Below are positions 53,121 to 61,884 of a stretch of 64,000 nucleotides of DNA, one piece after another (position 1 is the first letter of the stretch; each line of letters begins with the position of its first letter). The notes beneath the pieces were generated by a model, which was not told the origin of the DNA, ran no database searches, and saw only the letters and a program-made list of their open reading frames with translations. Source of the stretch: Sphingopyxis microcysteis (lineage in GTDB: Bacteria; Pseudomonadota; Alphaproteobacteria; Sphingomonadales; Sphingomonadaceae). The stretch lies in the NCBI RefSeq assembly GCF_012274265.1, contig NZ_JAANYY010000005.1, positions 372,001 through 436,000 of the forward strand, given 5' to 3'. A program made the translations under genes and the position numbers.

Positions 53121-53574
53121 CCTCTCAATTATTCGTTTGTCGGTTGATCTGGCTCATCATCCGGAGTTGAAAAGCCCGATAGAAGGCTGCTTCAACTGCC
53201 AGTTGCCCGATTTCGGCGACCTGCATGGCGACACGTCCACCTGTCTGGGGCTGCGCACCAGCCGGTGTGACTGGTTACTGCTGGGCTCTGCATCCGGTAT
53301 GGCCGATCGTGCTGCTGCGATGAAGCTGCAGCTTGCCGGGGCACCCGCAATCATCACCGATGTCTCCGACAGCTTCGTTGCCGTTCACAATGTCGATAGC
53401 GTGCAGCTGGCGACGCATTCTGCTGTGTTGCTGCGGGGAGAAGAGGCCAGGCCAATGCAGATTGGCCAAGTCGATGTCATGGCGTTTTGTCAGAATGGCC
53501 TAGTGACCCTTTTGATACCCCGCTCATATCGCGGTGCACCATGTTGGCAGGATCTACCTCGTGACTCGCAATGA
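53110..53574 (+). CDS. soxG: Sarcosine oxidase gamma subunit
   Basis: A 154-residue protein in the soxG position, overlapping the soxA end. It shows the weakly conserved SoxG layout: an internal W-L-L-L-G region, V-T-D-V-S-D-S-F-V-A, L-A-T-H-S-A-V-L-L and a hydrophobic C-terminal strand with F-C-Q-N-G. It belongs to the same fold as the C-terminal half of the folate domain of GcvT-like proteins. TTG 53110 is chosen because AAGGAGG lies directly upstream; ATG 53089 is an alternative adding seven residues. Confidence 0.8.
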   Translation: MTLDLSIIRLSVDLAHHPELKSPIEGCFNCQLPDFGDLHGDTSTCLGLRTSRCDWLLLGSASGMADRAAAMKLQLAGAPAIITDVSDSFVAVHNVDSVQLATHSAVLLRGEEARPMQIGQVDVMAFCQNGLVTLLIPRSYRGAPCWQDLPRDSQ

Positions 53575-53614
53575 GGCTGCGCTGTGGGGTGTTGCAGAAG
53601 CCGCCCCGGCATCA

Positions 53615-53624
53615 TGGTATACCA
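53615..53624. promoter_or_regulatory. GntR/FCD-type operator TGGTATACCA (second copy)
   Basis: The extended ATGGTATACCAA (53614-53625) is identical over 12 bp to 18898-18909 in front of gntR. It lies 16 bp upstream of TTGACA (53641-53646), a good -35 hexamer for the TonB receptor gene. It places that receptor in the GntR regulon. Confidence 0.7.
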
Positions 53625-53640
53625 AAGGGAGATTTCCTAG

Positions 53641-53646
53641 TTGACA
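53641..53646 (+). promoter_or_regulatory. Candidate -35 element of the TonB receptor gene
   Basis: A perfect TTGACA 56 bp upstream of the GTG start. The -10 region is poor (ATAGCC at the expected spacing), which would fit a promoter needing an activator or a non-housekeeping sigma factor. Confidence 0.4.
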
Positions 53647-53701
53647 ACCGCCTCTATGAGGCATAGCCCCACACTGTCGGTATCCCTTGGGGAGGTTTTT
53701 C

Positions 53702-56023
53702 GTGACAGACGCACTGGGAAGAATCAATTCCTTCGGCCGGCTAATGGCCGCATCTATGCTAGCGCTGCCGCTCGCTTCGCCTGCGTTCGCGCAGTCCGCC
53801 GAAAAGAGCGACGAGCAGCCGGCACTTGGAGAGATCGTCGTTACGGCGACTAAGCGGCCTGAGCGCCTGCAGGACGTGCCAATCTCGGTACAGGCTGTCA
53901 CCGGCGACCTTCTGAGAAGTGGTGCAGTTCAGAACTTCGAGGATGTCCAAGTCCCGGGTCTGCGCGTGTCGCGAGGCGGCATGGCCGATACCATTACCGT
54001 GCGCGGGATCGGCTCGGGGCAGAATTTGGGCTTCGAGCAGTCGGCGCCAATGTACATCGACGGGGTGTATTATGGCCGGGCCCGAACCCAGCGCCTTGGT
54101 TTTCTTGACATCGACCGGATCGAGTTCCTGAAGGGGCCGCAACCAACGTTTCTGGGCAAGAATGCGATTGCGGGCGCCATTAACGTGGCCACGCGGCGGC
54201 CCGGCGATAAGTTTGGCGGCGAGCTCGAGTTCAGCTATGAGCCGGTCACCAATGAAAGGGCTGCATTTGGTGCGGTCGACATCCCTCTTGGACAGAACTG
54301 GTCCACCCGTGTCGCCTTGCGCTACCGAAAGTCTGATGGTTATCTGACAAACACAGTAACCGGTCGCAAGGAGCCCGAGATTGAAGATCTTCTGGGTCGT
54401 ATGACGATCACAGGAGAATTGGCAGACAGGCTCAAATTGACGGCCATCGGCTACTTTGGGAACAATGACGACCGAGGGCGCAATAACCAGTCGATCATCT
54501 GTCAGCCCAATTTCCGCCGTGACATTTCCGACGCAGTTCGTGAGCCTTGTCTGTTCGATCGCTTCAAGGCCTCGAGTGGACTGATCCCATCAGCGGCAGA
54601 AGCAGCGCGGCCAGACCTCTATACTGACGATAATGGTGGTTCATTCTATAACCGCCTGCGCTCGGGCGGCGGCACACTTTTGCTGGATTATGAATTTGGC
54701 AATGGAGTGACGCTGAGCTCGGTAACGGGCTATTACAAGTACAAGAACTACCAGTTTATCGATACCGATCAAGGCGTGGCTAATTATTCCACGGCCACTT
54801 TCACTGAACGCTATGATCAGTTCAGTCAGGAAATCCGTCTGGTTTCGCCCAAGGACGGTGCGTTCAAATGGTTCCTGGGAGCCTATGTCGACAAGAACAA
54901 CAACGATGTTGTCAGCACCTCGGACAACGATGCGCGTAATCTTCTGCCGCTTGTGGTTCCGCCTCCGGCAGGCTCGACTAACCGAACTCCGGCATTTGTG
55001 AACGCTCGGATTATCGGTAGCGTTCAGGACAGCGTCGAAGATGCCTCATCATGGGCGATGTTCGGGGAGGCGAGCTATGCCTTCGGTCCGCTGACGATCC
55101 GCGGCGGAGTGCGCTACGAAGAGGTCAAGAAGGATCTCGCATTTGCCGGGTGTGAATCCACTCCCTATTCGGGCTGCACTCCACTTCCAATCCTGACCGC
55201 TAGCCGAAAGGATGAGAAGCTCCAGCCCGCCATCACGCTTGAGTATCGTCCGGCTGAAGACGTGATGATCTATTCCAGCTTCAAGAAGGGCTTCAAGTCT
55301 GGGGGCTTCTCCGGAACGGATGGCGGGCCGTTTAATCCGGAGAATGCAAACGCTTATGAGATCGGCTTGAAGAGCCGCTTCTTCGACCGACGAGTCCTGC
55401 TAAATCTCACGGCGTTCCGGAGCGATTACAAGGACCTGCAGGTTTCTTCCTTCGATCCCGCAACCGCTCTCTTCCAGACAACCAATGCCGCATCCGCGCG
55501 GACTCAAGGTGTGGAAGCGGAACTCCAGTTCGCGGTGACAAGAAACTTCAGGCTTTCGACTAACGTCACTTATCTAGACGCAACCTACAAGGACTTTACC
55601 ACCGCGCAGTGCTTCGCTGGCCAGACGGCCGCTCTTGGCTGCAATGCGGCGAACAACACCCAGAATCTCTCGGGCGTTACGACCCCCTATGCGCCGAAGT
55701 GGTCGGGCAACATTTCAGCGGACTGGTCCCAGGAAATCGGGAGTGGGCTTACGCTCCGGGCAGGTAGCGACCTCTATTTCACGAGCCGGTTCGCGACCTT
55801 GGCCGACATCAACCCGAACTCCTTCCAGGAGAAATTTGCCAAGCTTAACGCCAGGGTCGGCCTGTCGAGTGAAAGTGGCTGGGACCTGTCGCTGGCCGTT
55901 CGCAATCTTACCGATAAGCGCACCGCTGCCTTCAAGAACACGATCCCGGGCGGATTTAACTCGATTTCAGCGTTCACCGAACCGCCGCGGACTTTCACTA
56001 TTCAGGCACGCTACCGGTTCTGA
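53702..56023 (+). CDS. TonB-dependent outer-membrane receptor
   Basis: A 773-residue receptor with a signal peptide ending A-F-A-Q near residue 31, a TonB-box/plug start E-I-V-V-T-A-T-K-R, plug motifs V-R-G-I-G-S-G and Y-I-D-G-V-Y-Y-G-R, and a 22-strand-type barrel ending F-T-I-Q-A-R-Y-R-F. It imports a substrate across the outer membrane using TonB energy. GTG 53702 follows GGGGAGG at good spacing. The GntR-type operator upstream suggests it takes up the substrate of the gentisate-linked operon, although its neighbours belong to the sox group. Confidence 0.9.
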   Translation: MTDALGRINSFGRLMAASMLALPLASPAFAQSAEKSDEQPALGEIVVTATKRPERLQDVPISVQAVTGDLLRSGAVQNFEDVQVPGLRVSRGGMADTITVRGIGSGQNLGFEQSAPMYIDGVYYGRARTQRLGFLDIDRIEFLKGPQPTFLGKNAIAGAINVATRRPGDKFGGELEFSYEPVTNERAAFGAVDIPLGQNWSTRVALRYRKSDGYLTNTVTGRKEPEIEDLLGRMTITGELADRLKLTAIGYFGNNDDRGRNNQSIICQPNFRRDISDAVREPCLFDRFKASSGLIPSAAEAARPDLYTDDNGGSFYNRLRSGGGTLLLDYEFGNGVTLSSVTGYYKYKNYQFIDTDQGVANYSTATFTERYDQFSQEIRLVSPKDGAFKWFLGAYVDKNNNDVVSTSDNDARNLLPLVVPPPAGSTNRTPAFVNARIIGSVQDSVEDASSWAMFGEASYAFGPLTIRGGVRYEEVKKDLAFAGCESTPYSGCTPLPILTASRKDEKLQPAITLEYRPAEDVMIYSSFKKGFKSGGFSGTDGGPFNPENANAYEIGLKSRFFDRRVLLNLTAFRSDYKDLQVSSFDPATALFQTTNAASARTQGVEAELQFAVTRNFRLSTNVTYLDATYKDFTTAQCFAGQTAALGCNAANNTQNLSGVTTPYAPKWSGNISADWSQEIGSGLTLRAGSDLYFTSRFATLADINPNSFQEKFAKLNARVGLSSESGWDLSLAVRNLTDKRTAAFKNTIPGGFNSISAFTEPPRTFTIQARYRF

Positions 56024-56029
56024 TCACGC

Positions 56030-56076
56030 GAACTGGCAGAGCATGGGTGGCAATTTCTGCCCGGCTCTGCCAGTTC
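56030..56076 (+). terminator. Long two-part hairpin after the TonB receptor gene
   Basis: The outer stem is a perfect 13 bp (56030-56042 with 56064-56076), and an inner short stem GGCA/TGCC surrounds ATTTC. It starts seven bases after the stop codon and ends 20 bp before the next start. There is no T-tract, so it may be an mRNA stabiliser or attenuator rather than a simple terminator. Confidence 0.6.
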
Positions 56077-56095
56077 ATGGCCTGACGGGGCTGGA

Positions 56096-58825
56096 ATGAG
56101 CATCGCAAGAAAGAGAAATCCGAAGTACGTCGTCGCCGCTATCTGCATGGCGTTGTCTGGCATGGCAGCGCTGGTTTACCAGGTCGTCTGGACCCACAAG
56201 ATGGCGGTGGCGATTGGAACGGCACAAAGCGCCGTCGCGATCATGCTGGCCAGCTTTCTCGGCGGTCTTGCGCTTGGTGGTTGGATGGCCGCGCGCTGGC
56301 TCAATTCTGGCGTCGATGCAGGCAGACGCTACGCGTTTTTAGAGCTGTTTATTGCGGTCTGGGCCATCGCCGTTCCTCTGCTATTTCCTCTGTTGCAGAC
56401 GCTGCTGATCGGACTGTTGTCGAGCGGAGCGCATTTGCCGCCTGATGCAGGTTGGGCCCAGTTCTGGGTCTATCTTACGATCGTTGCAGCGGCCTTTGCA
56501 CCACCGACCATCGCCATGGGAGCCACGCTGCCAATTCTGGTGCGCGCGGTGCGCTGCGGTGTGGACGATGTCGCTGGCCTCTATGCGCTGAATACGTTCG
56601 GCGCAGCGGCAGGAGCCATGCTGGCAGGCTTCCTACTGCTACCGTCTTTGGGACTGACTGTGGCCAGCCAGTTGGCTGCAGCGGCGAATATTGTGGCCGC
56701 TGTCTTGGCTTGGCGCTACCTGCGCTCCAACGGCCCCGAAAAGAAGCACGATGCGGGAACCGCTGCTTCGCCTGTTCAACGGGTGCTGGTTGCGGCGTTT
56801 CTGTCCGGGATCGCTACTTTCGCACTTGAGGTATTCTGGACAAGGCTGCTGGCAATTCCCTTTGGGGGGACGACTCAAGGCTTTGCGTTCATGCTGGGCC
56901 TATGGCTGACGGGACTTGCGCTCGGTGGACTCTATGCTGCGCGGAAGCCGGGAAGTGCAGCCATGGCGCTCACGTTCGGCGCAATCTTGTCCTCGCTGGG
57001 CTATCTCGCAATCCTTGTTACGGGAGCTGCTGAGAAATCCGCGGTTCTGGCTCTGTTTCCGGGAGCCATTGCCTTCGGCATGGCCTATCCGCGCTTCGTC
57101 GAGGCGGCAGGCGGAGACCCTGCGAAAAGCGCGGCTGTGGTCTATGCCTCAAATACTGCGGGGGCGGTAGCAGGCGCTATGTTGGCTGGCCATTATCTGC
57201 TGGAATCGTACGGCTTCGGCGGAACGCTGCTTGTTGCAGTAACGCTACTTTTCTTAGCTGCTGCGGCCGTTTCTCACTTATCAAAACAAACTTATGCATT
57301 CGCAGCAGGCGCGCTTGTGAGTATCGGCGGGCTCGTAGTTGGAGTGCCGGAACCCTACTCGCTGCTCAAGGCCGGTGTCGTAGACAGAGACACATCCGGT
57401 GATCTGGTTTCGCTCAATGTGGGGCGCGTTGCAACAGTCGAAGTGCGCGACCGTGATGACGGTGTACTTATTCGAAGTGATGGGCTGCCGGAAGCACTGG
57501 TGCCGCGGGCGGGTACGCCACCAGCCCTGAATGATCAACACTGGCTGACTATTCTTCCATCGCTCGCACGACCGCAGGCCAGATCAATGATGGTGATCGG
57601 TCTTGGCGGAGGCGTCAGCCTGGAACCGGTCCCTTCGTGGATCAGCACCATAGATGTTGTCGAAATCGAAGAACGTATCATCGAGGCCAATCGCAGGATT
57701 GCGTCGCAGCGTGCGGTGGATCCGCTATCTGACGCCCGGGTCAAGATCGTCCACAATGATGCACGTAACGCAATGCTGCGCACTGGCAAACGCTACGACA
57801 TCATTGTGTCACAGCCGTCGCATCCTTGGACGGCGGGTTCCTCGAATCTATATACGCGACAGTTTGTTGCGCTCGCCAAGGCGCGCCTCGCCGATCATGG
57901 AGTGTTTGTCCAATGGATGAACGCGTCCTTTGTTGATCCACGGCTACTCCGATCTTTCCTCGCGACGCTTGCATCTGAGTTCCCCAATGTCCGGGTATAC
58001 GAACCGGTTCCGTTCAACTTGATCGTCATGGCTTCGGATGCTCCCATATTGCCAGAGAGCGGGCTTGCTGTAGTCGGGTCGGCCGATGTCCGGCTGCTCG
58101 ATCGAGCGGGCATCCTGGATGCGGACGATTTCGCCTGGTCGCTCCTCCTTGATGAGGGAGCAGTGCGACGGGCTATTACAGGGGCCTTTCCGATCAGCGA
58201 CGACAGGAATTCAATGGCTTTTGAAACAGGGCCGGGGCGGGGAATCCTGACACGGACGGGACTCGATGCCTTTACCCAAAGACCTGCGGGCGCGCGGGCC
58301 GGTAGCGACTATTCCCGCCTGCGGCTGGCGCAGGCAGGCCTGCTACCATTCACGCCGGTTACGGAAAGTGGGCTGGTGGCGCTGGCCAGAGCGAAAGGCG
58401 CAGCTGGTGATTATGCGGCGCTGGCGGGGATGGATCGGCAACTTGCGTCCGTGACACCTGTTGAACCGGGGTATGCAGCCGCAAACCAGCTACGCTCGGC
58501 CTGGCGCCTTGAACGGATTGCTTCCGTCGATCCCCGGCAGCGTGCAGCCATGGCCCAGGAAACGCTGACTATCGTTGATGCCGCGCTGCGCGTCGAGGCA
58601 ACCACCGATCTGCTGATCCAGCGCGCGACTCTTGCGCAAGTGATCGGCGATCATGCGATGCTGGTGGAAACTGCGCTCGCTTTTGCCGTCGTGGCTCGCC
58701 AGTCGCGGGGCGGGATTCTCGAAGCGCGCCGTTCGGAGGCGCTGAAGGCCGCCCTTGAGAGGCTGGAGTCGTCACCGATCCGCCAGCGCGCTATTGCCGC
58801 ACTTGACGGCGTTGCGCAAAGATAA
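56096..58825 (+). CDS. Membrane-anchored spermidine-synthase-like protein
   Basis: A 909-residue protein. The first 410 residues hold about ten to twelve hydrophobic helices (motifs S-G-M-A-A-L-V-Y-Q-V-V-W and F-L-G-G-L-A-L-G-G in each half). The middle part (about 490-680) is a spermidine-synthase-type methyltransferase fold with I-G-L-G-G-G-V-S-L, D-V-V-E-I-E and the N-D-A-R-N motif. A helical C-terminal tail follows. Such fusions are common in bacteria but their function is not established; aminopropyl transfer is not assured. It follows the TonB receptor gene after a hairpin. Involvement with a polyamine-like substrate is possible but unproven. Confidence 0.75.
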   Translation: MSIARKRNPKYVVAAICMALSGMAALVYQVVWTHKMAVAIGTAQSAVAIMLASFLGGLALGGWMAARWLNSGVDAGRRYAFLELFIAVWAIAVPLLFPLLQTLLIGLLSSGAHLPPDAGWAQFWVYLTIVAAAFAPPTIAMGATLPILVRAVRCGVDDVAGLYALNTFGAAAGAMLAGFLLLPSLGLTVASQLAAAANIVAAVLAWRYLRSNGPEKKHDAGTAASPVQRVLVAAFLSGIATFALEVFWTRLLAIPFGGTTQGFAFMLGLWLTGLALGGLYAARKPGSAAMALTFGAILSSLGYLAILVTGAAEKSAVLALFPGAIAFGMAYPRFVEAAGGDPAKSAAVVYASNTAGAVAGAMLAGHYLLESYGFGGTLLVAVTLLFLAAAAVSHLSKQTYAFAAGALVSIGGLVVGVPEPYSLLKAGVVDRDTSGDLVSLNVGRVATVEVRDRDDGVLIRSDGLPEALVPRAGTPPALNDQHWLTILPSLARPQARSMMVIGLGGGVSLEPVPSWISTIDVVEIEERIIEANRRIASQRAVDPLSDARVKIVHNDARNAMLRTGKRYDIIVSQPSHPWTAGSSNLYTRQFVALAKARLADHGVFVQWMNASFVDPRLLRSFLATLASEFPNVRVYEPVPFNLIVMASDAPILPESGLAVVGSADVRLLDRAGILDADDFAWSLLLDEGAVRRAITGAFPISDDRNSMAFETGPGRGILTRTGLDAFTQRPAGARAGSDYSRLRLAQAGLLPFTPVTESGLVALARAKGAAGDYAALAGMDRQLASVTPVEPGYAAANQLRSAWRLERIASVDPRQRAAMAQETLTIVDAALRVEATTDLLIQRATLAQVIGDHAMLVETALAFAVVARQSRGGILEARRSEALKAALERLESSPIRQRAIAALDGVAQR

Positions 58826-58903
58826 GGAAACTGTTACGCGGGGCTTGACAAACGTGGCATTGGACAGCCGCAACAAGTCGTCAACCTGCTGAGCTCATTC
58901 CGT

Positions 58904-59755
58904 TCAATCAAACACAATCGTTCGGGATCCGTTCAGTATGACACGCTGCTCGACATGCCAGCGGACGGCACGCGAGAGGACTGATGCCTCGACTTCCTGA
59001 CCAATAAGCGTGAGTTCCTCGGCGGTACGAGAATGACTTACGCGCCGCGTGTCCTGCTCGATGATCGGGCCTTCATCGAGATCGGTTGTAACGTAGTGAG
59101 CCGTCGCACCGATGAGCTTCACACCCCGGGCATGGGCCTGGTGATAGGGCTTGGCACCTTTGAAGCTTGGAAGAAAACTGTGATGAATGTTGATGCACCG
59201 CCCAGCGAGCACTGCGCAAAGATCTGGTGACAAGATCTGCATGTACCGAGCCAGAACAACCAGATCGATGTGATTCTCTTTTACCAGTTTGAGAAGAGCC
59301 CGTTCCTGCTCTGGCTTGGTCTGCGGAGTGACGGGCAGGTGATGATACGGGATGCCGTTCCACTCGGTGAATGAGCGCATGTCCTCGTGGTTCGAAACAA
59401 CAGCTCGGATCTCCACTGGCAGTTGGCCAGCGCGCCAGCGGTAAAGCAGATCATGCAGGCAATGCCCGAAGCGCGAAACCATCAGCAGGATTTTTGGCTT
59501 CCTTGAGGCATCGGTGAAGGTCGCTGTCATATCGAACCGTGATGCAATGGGTCCGAAAGAGGATTCAACCTCAGGCAGCGAGGGTATCGCTGCTGACACC
59601 GGCTTGAATACGATCCGCATGAAGAAGTCGTCGGCATCCTGATGCTGGTGCGACTCCACGATTGTGAAGTTGGATTCGGCAAGAAAGCCTGTGACAGCCG
59701 CGACGAGTCCTGGCCGATCAGTGCAGCGAATGGTAAGGAACATTTTGTTTGTCAT
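58904..59755 (-). CDS. purU: Formyltetrahydrofolate deformylase
   Basis: A 283-residue enzyme with an N-terminal ACT domain (D-R-P-G-L-V-A-A-V-T-G-F-L) and a formyltransferase-fold catalytic domain. The catalytic residues lie in N-I-H-H-S-F-L-P-S-F-K-G and H-Y-V-T-T-D-L-D-E-G-P-I-I. It hydrolyses 10-formyl-THF to formate and THF. In sarcosine-using bacteria purU accompanies soxBDAG, recycling the folate loaded by demethylation. Operator C lies 47-64 bp upstream of the ATG, which places this copy in the TetR regulon rather than in housekeeping purine metabolism. Confidence 0.94.
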   Translation of the reverse strand: MTNKMFLTIRCTDRPGLVAAVTGFLAESNFTIVESHQHQDADDFFMRIVFKPVSAAIPSLPEVESSFGPIASRFDMTATFTDASRKPKILLMVSRFGHCLHDLLYRWRAGQLPVEIRAVVSNHEDMRSFTEWNGIPYHHLPVTPQTKPEQERALLKLVKENHIDLVVLARYMQILSPDLCAVLAGRCINIHHSFLPSFKGAKPYHQAHARGVKLIGATAHYVTTDLDEGPIIEQDTRRVSHSRTAEELTLIGQEVEASVLSRAVRWHVEQRVILNGSRTIVFD

Positions 59756-59788
59756 CTGGATTACGAAGCCATTTTCACAGCAGCCTCA

Positions 59789-59803
59789 GGTCATTCAATG
59801 ACC
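59789..59803. promoter_or_regulatory. Palindrome GGTCATT-C-AATGACC beside operator C
   Basis: Perfect 7-bp arms around one base, overlapping the first two bases of operator C. It differs in sequence from the TetR-type sites, so it may bind a second regulator at the purU promoter. Confidence 0.5.
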
Positions 59804-59819
59804 ATACAGCAGTGTATGG
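59802..59819. promoter_or_regulatory. TetR-type operator C (purU/tetR region)
   Basis: CCATACAGCAGTGTATGG has perfect 7-bp arms CCATACA/TGTATGG around GCAG. It lies just upstream of purU and about 235 bp upstream of the tetR gene, in their shared divergent region, allowing control of purU and autoregulation. Confidence 0.8.
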
Positions 59820-60054
59820 AAATCGCAAGCGTTGAACTCTGCTCCTGCGGAGCCTATTGCCAGCGCGTAGGCCAACTGGCGACTCGTAGATCCTCGCGTT
59901 GCGCAAATTTGGTGGGATTGCGGTGGTCAAGGTCCCGTTCTTGCCGTTCTGTTATGTGGTGGGGACATCAGGTTGCCCCGCTTTATGCGAATTTGGCATG
60001 CTGTTGTTTGATCGTTCGTAATTTTGAGCGGGGTACGGACTGGTGGGAGGTGCG

Positions 60055-60678
60055 GTGAGCAGCGAAGGAAGCGCCGGTACATTGCGTCGGCGGACAAAAC
60101 CCCCAACGTCCAGTTCAAACCGGACCTCGTCGCGCTTAAGTCGCGAAGACTGGATCAATGCAGCGAAAACTATGCTGGTTGAAAGCGGTATTGACGGCGT
60201 AAAAGTCGATTTGCTTGCAAAGCGCATGAAGGTAACTCGCGGCAGCTTTTACTGGCATTTTGAAGATCGCGACGCGCTGCTCGATGCACTGCTGCAGCTG
60301 TGGGAAGCAAGTAACACCGAACCAATGCTGGCGGCGATCAAGGCGGCCGGCGCACGCGGCGATCGCGAGGATTTTGATGCGACTGTCGGCCGCTTGTGGA
60401 TCGACGAAACCGAATTCGACCCGGCATTTGATTCGGCAATCCGTGACTGGGCACGAACCGATCCCGACGTTGCGGACGCTGTGCACCACATCGACGACAT
60501 TAGAGTTGCTGCCTTTGCGGAGATGTTCAAATCTTATGGCTTCACGGGGGACGAAGCGGAGGTCCGCGGTCGCATCATCTATTATCATCAGGTAGGCTAC
60601 TATACCCTCGGCATCCGCGAAAGCAGCGCCGAGCGCAAGCGCCTTGGAGCGCTCTACGACAAGGTACTGCTCTACTGA
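60055..60678 (+). CDS. TetR-family transcriptional regulator
   Basis: A 207-residue regulator with an N-terminal helix-turn-helix at about residues 25-70 (W-I-N-A-A-K-T-M-L, then V-D-L-L-A-K-R-M-K-V-T-R-G-S-F-Y-W-H-F) and an all-helical ligand domain. GTG 60055 is preferred over GTG 60043 because GGGAGG precedes it at the right distance. It ends 7 bp inside the convergent Rieske gene end. It is the only TetR in the window and lies between operators C and D, so it is the best candidate to bind the 18-bp repeats. Confidence 0.88.
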   Translation: MSSEGSAGTLRRRTKPPTSSSNRTSSRLSREDWINAAKTMLVESGIDGVKVDLLAKRMKVTRGSFYWHFEDRDALLDALLQLWEASNTEPMLAAIKAAGARGDREDFDATVGRLWIDETEFDPAFDSAIRDWARTDPDVADAVHHIDDIRVAAFAEMFKSYGFTGDEAEVRGRIIYYHQVGYYTLGIRESSAERKRLGALYDKVLLY

Positions 60679-61826
60679 CTTATGGCTCCAGCCCCCAACC
60701 TGTCAGCAAGGTATTTGCGGATGTCGAGGCTGTCGTCTTCCATTGGTGCATACCAGCCATGTTCGAGCGCTCCCATGCTCATACCCTGCTGGACGCGTTC
60801 GCAGACTGCCCAATCCTGGCGGTTCGTGATGTCCCAGAAGTCGATCGCGTCGGAACCGTTGAAATTGGGTTGGGAAATCTCCTCCGGATCGAAGAGAAAG
60901 CGGCATTCGACAATCGTCTTTTCGGCTGAGATAGGCCAGAGGATGAAGGCGGCACCATGTTCTGCGCTCATTGAGAGCATCATGTTCGGATAGACGAGTT
61001 CGCCCTTGTGCCGAACCAACTCGAATTCGTCGAGCCCTGCGAACGGCTTGCGGGACGTCGTGCCGGTAAACGTGTAGGTCCAGGCTCTTTCGCGATGGGG
61101 TACACCATTTTCCCAGTCGAGTTCGAGACCACCCTTCTTACGGAATGCCGGCACGATCTCGCAAAGTTCCGGATGGACACCGCTGCAGTGATAACATTCA
61201 TTGTAGTTTTCGGCGATGACCTTCCAGTTCGCCGCGACCTCATATTTGATGGTATGCGCGGTCTGTAGTCGGTCCAGCGGGTAATTCGCGAGCCGTTTCG
61301 GAGCGAGACCAATATCAGCAACCCCAAGTGCCCTGGGTATCTCTTCCCCAAGCTCTGGGCGCAGTTTCAAGAAGATGAACCCGCCCCAGGTTGCGATACC
61401 AACCGGGATCAGGCTGAAATCTTTCACATTGAAATCGTCCGATTTAGTCAGGTGAGGTGCATTGATCAGCGCGCCGTCGAAACCGTAGGTCCATTGGTGA
61501 TAGGGGCAGCGAATGAAGCCCCGGTCAATTCCCCCGTTGAGGGTAACCCCCCATTTCGAATCATCACCACAAAGTTTTGATCCGCGGTGACGGCAGATAT
61601 TCTGGTGGGCGCGCAGGCTGCCGTCTTCGAGACGCCCGACAATCACGCTCTCTCCAAGGACCGGCACTACGATAGCGTTGCCGGGTTCTGGTACGTCTTC
61701 GCAACGCGCTACACATACCCATTCCCGGCTAAAGAGTGCGCTGCGCTCCCGCTCGAAGAACGCTGGTTCTGTGTAACACCGGAATGGCAAAGACGCCTTC
61801 ATGGCTGAAGATACAAACTGACTCAT
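60672..61826 (-). CDS. Rieske non-heme iron oxygenase (quaternary-amine demethylase type)
   Basis: A 384-residue oxygenase subunit. Rieske ligands are C78/H80 (C-R-H-R-G) and C107/H110 (C-P-Y-H-Q-W); the 26 residues between H80 and C107 exceed the usual 15-17, indicating an insertion. Mononuclear iron ligands are H213 and H218 in E-C-Y-H-C-S-G-V-H-P and Asp in T-N-R-Q-D-W. The bridging residue is Glu (E210), as in glycine-betaine and carnitine oxygenases, where most ring hydroxylases have Asp. N-demethylation or C-N cleavage of a quaternary amine is therefore likely. No reductase gene is adjacent. ATG 61826 follows GAGAGG. Confidence 0.85.
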   Translation of the reverse strand: MSQFVSSAMKASLPFRCYTEPAFFERERSALFSREWVCVARCEDVPEPGNAIVVPVLGESVIVGRLEDGSLRAHQNICRHRGSKLCGDDSKWGVTLNGGIDRGFIRCPYHQWTYGFDGALINAPHLTKSDDFNVKDFSLIPVGIATWGGFIFLKLRPELGEEIPRALGVADIGLAPKRLANYPLDRLQTAHTIKYEVAANWKVIAENYNECYHCSGVHPELCEIVPAFRKKGGLELDWENGVPHRERAWTYTFTGTTSRKPFAGLDEFELVRHKGELVYPNMMLSMSAEHGAAFILWPISAEKTIVECRFLFDPEEISQPNFNGSDAIDFWDITNRQDWAVCERVQQGMSMGALEHGWYAPMEDDSLDIRKYLADRLGAGAISQ

Positions 61827-61884
61827 CATGACCTCTCGCGAATCCGAATGGGCTACTTTCCATATTGCCAATGGGCCTTCAATA

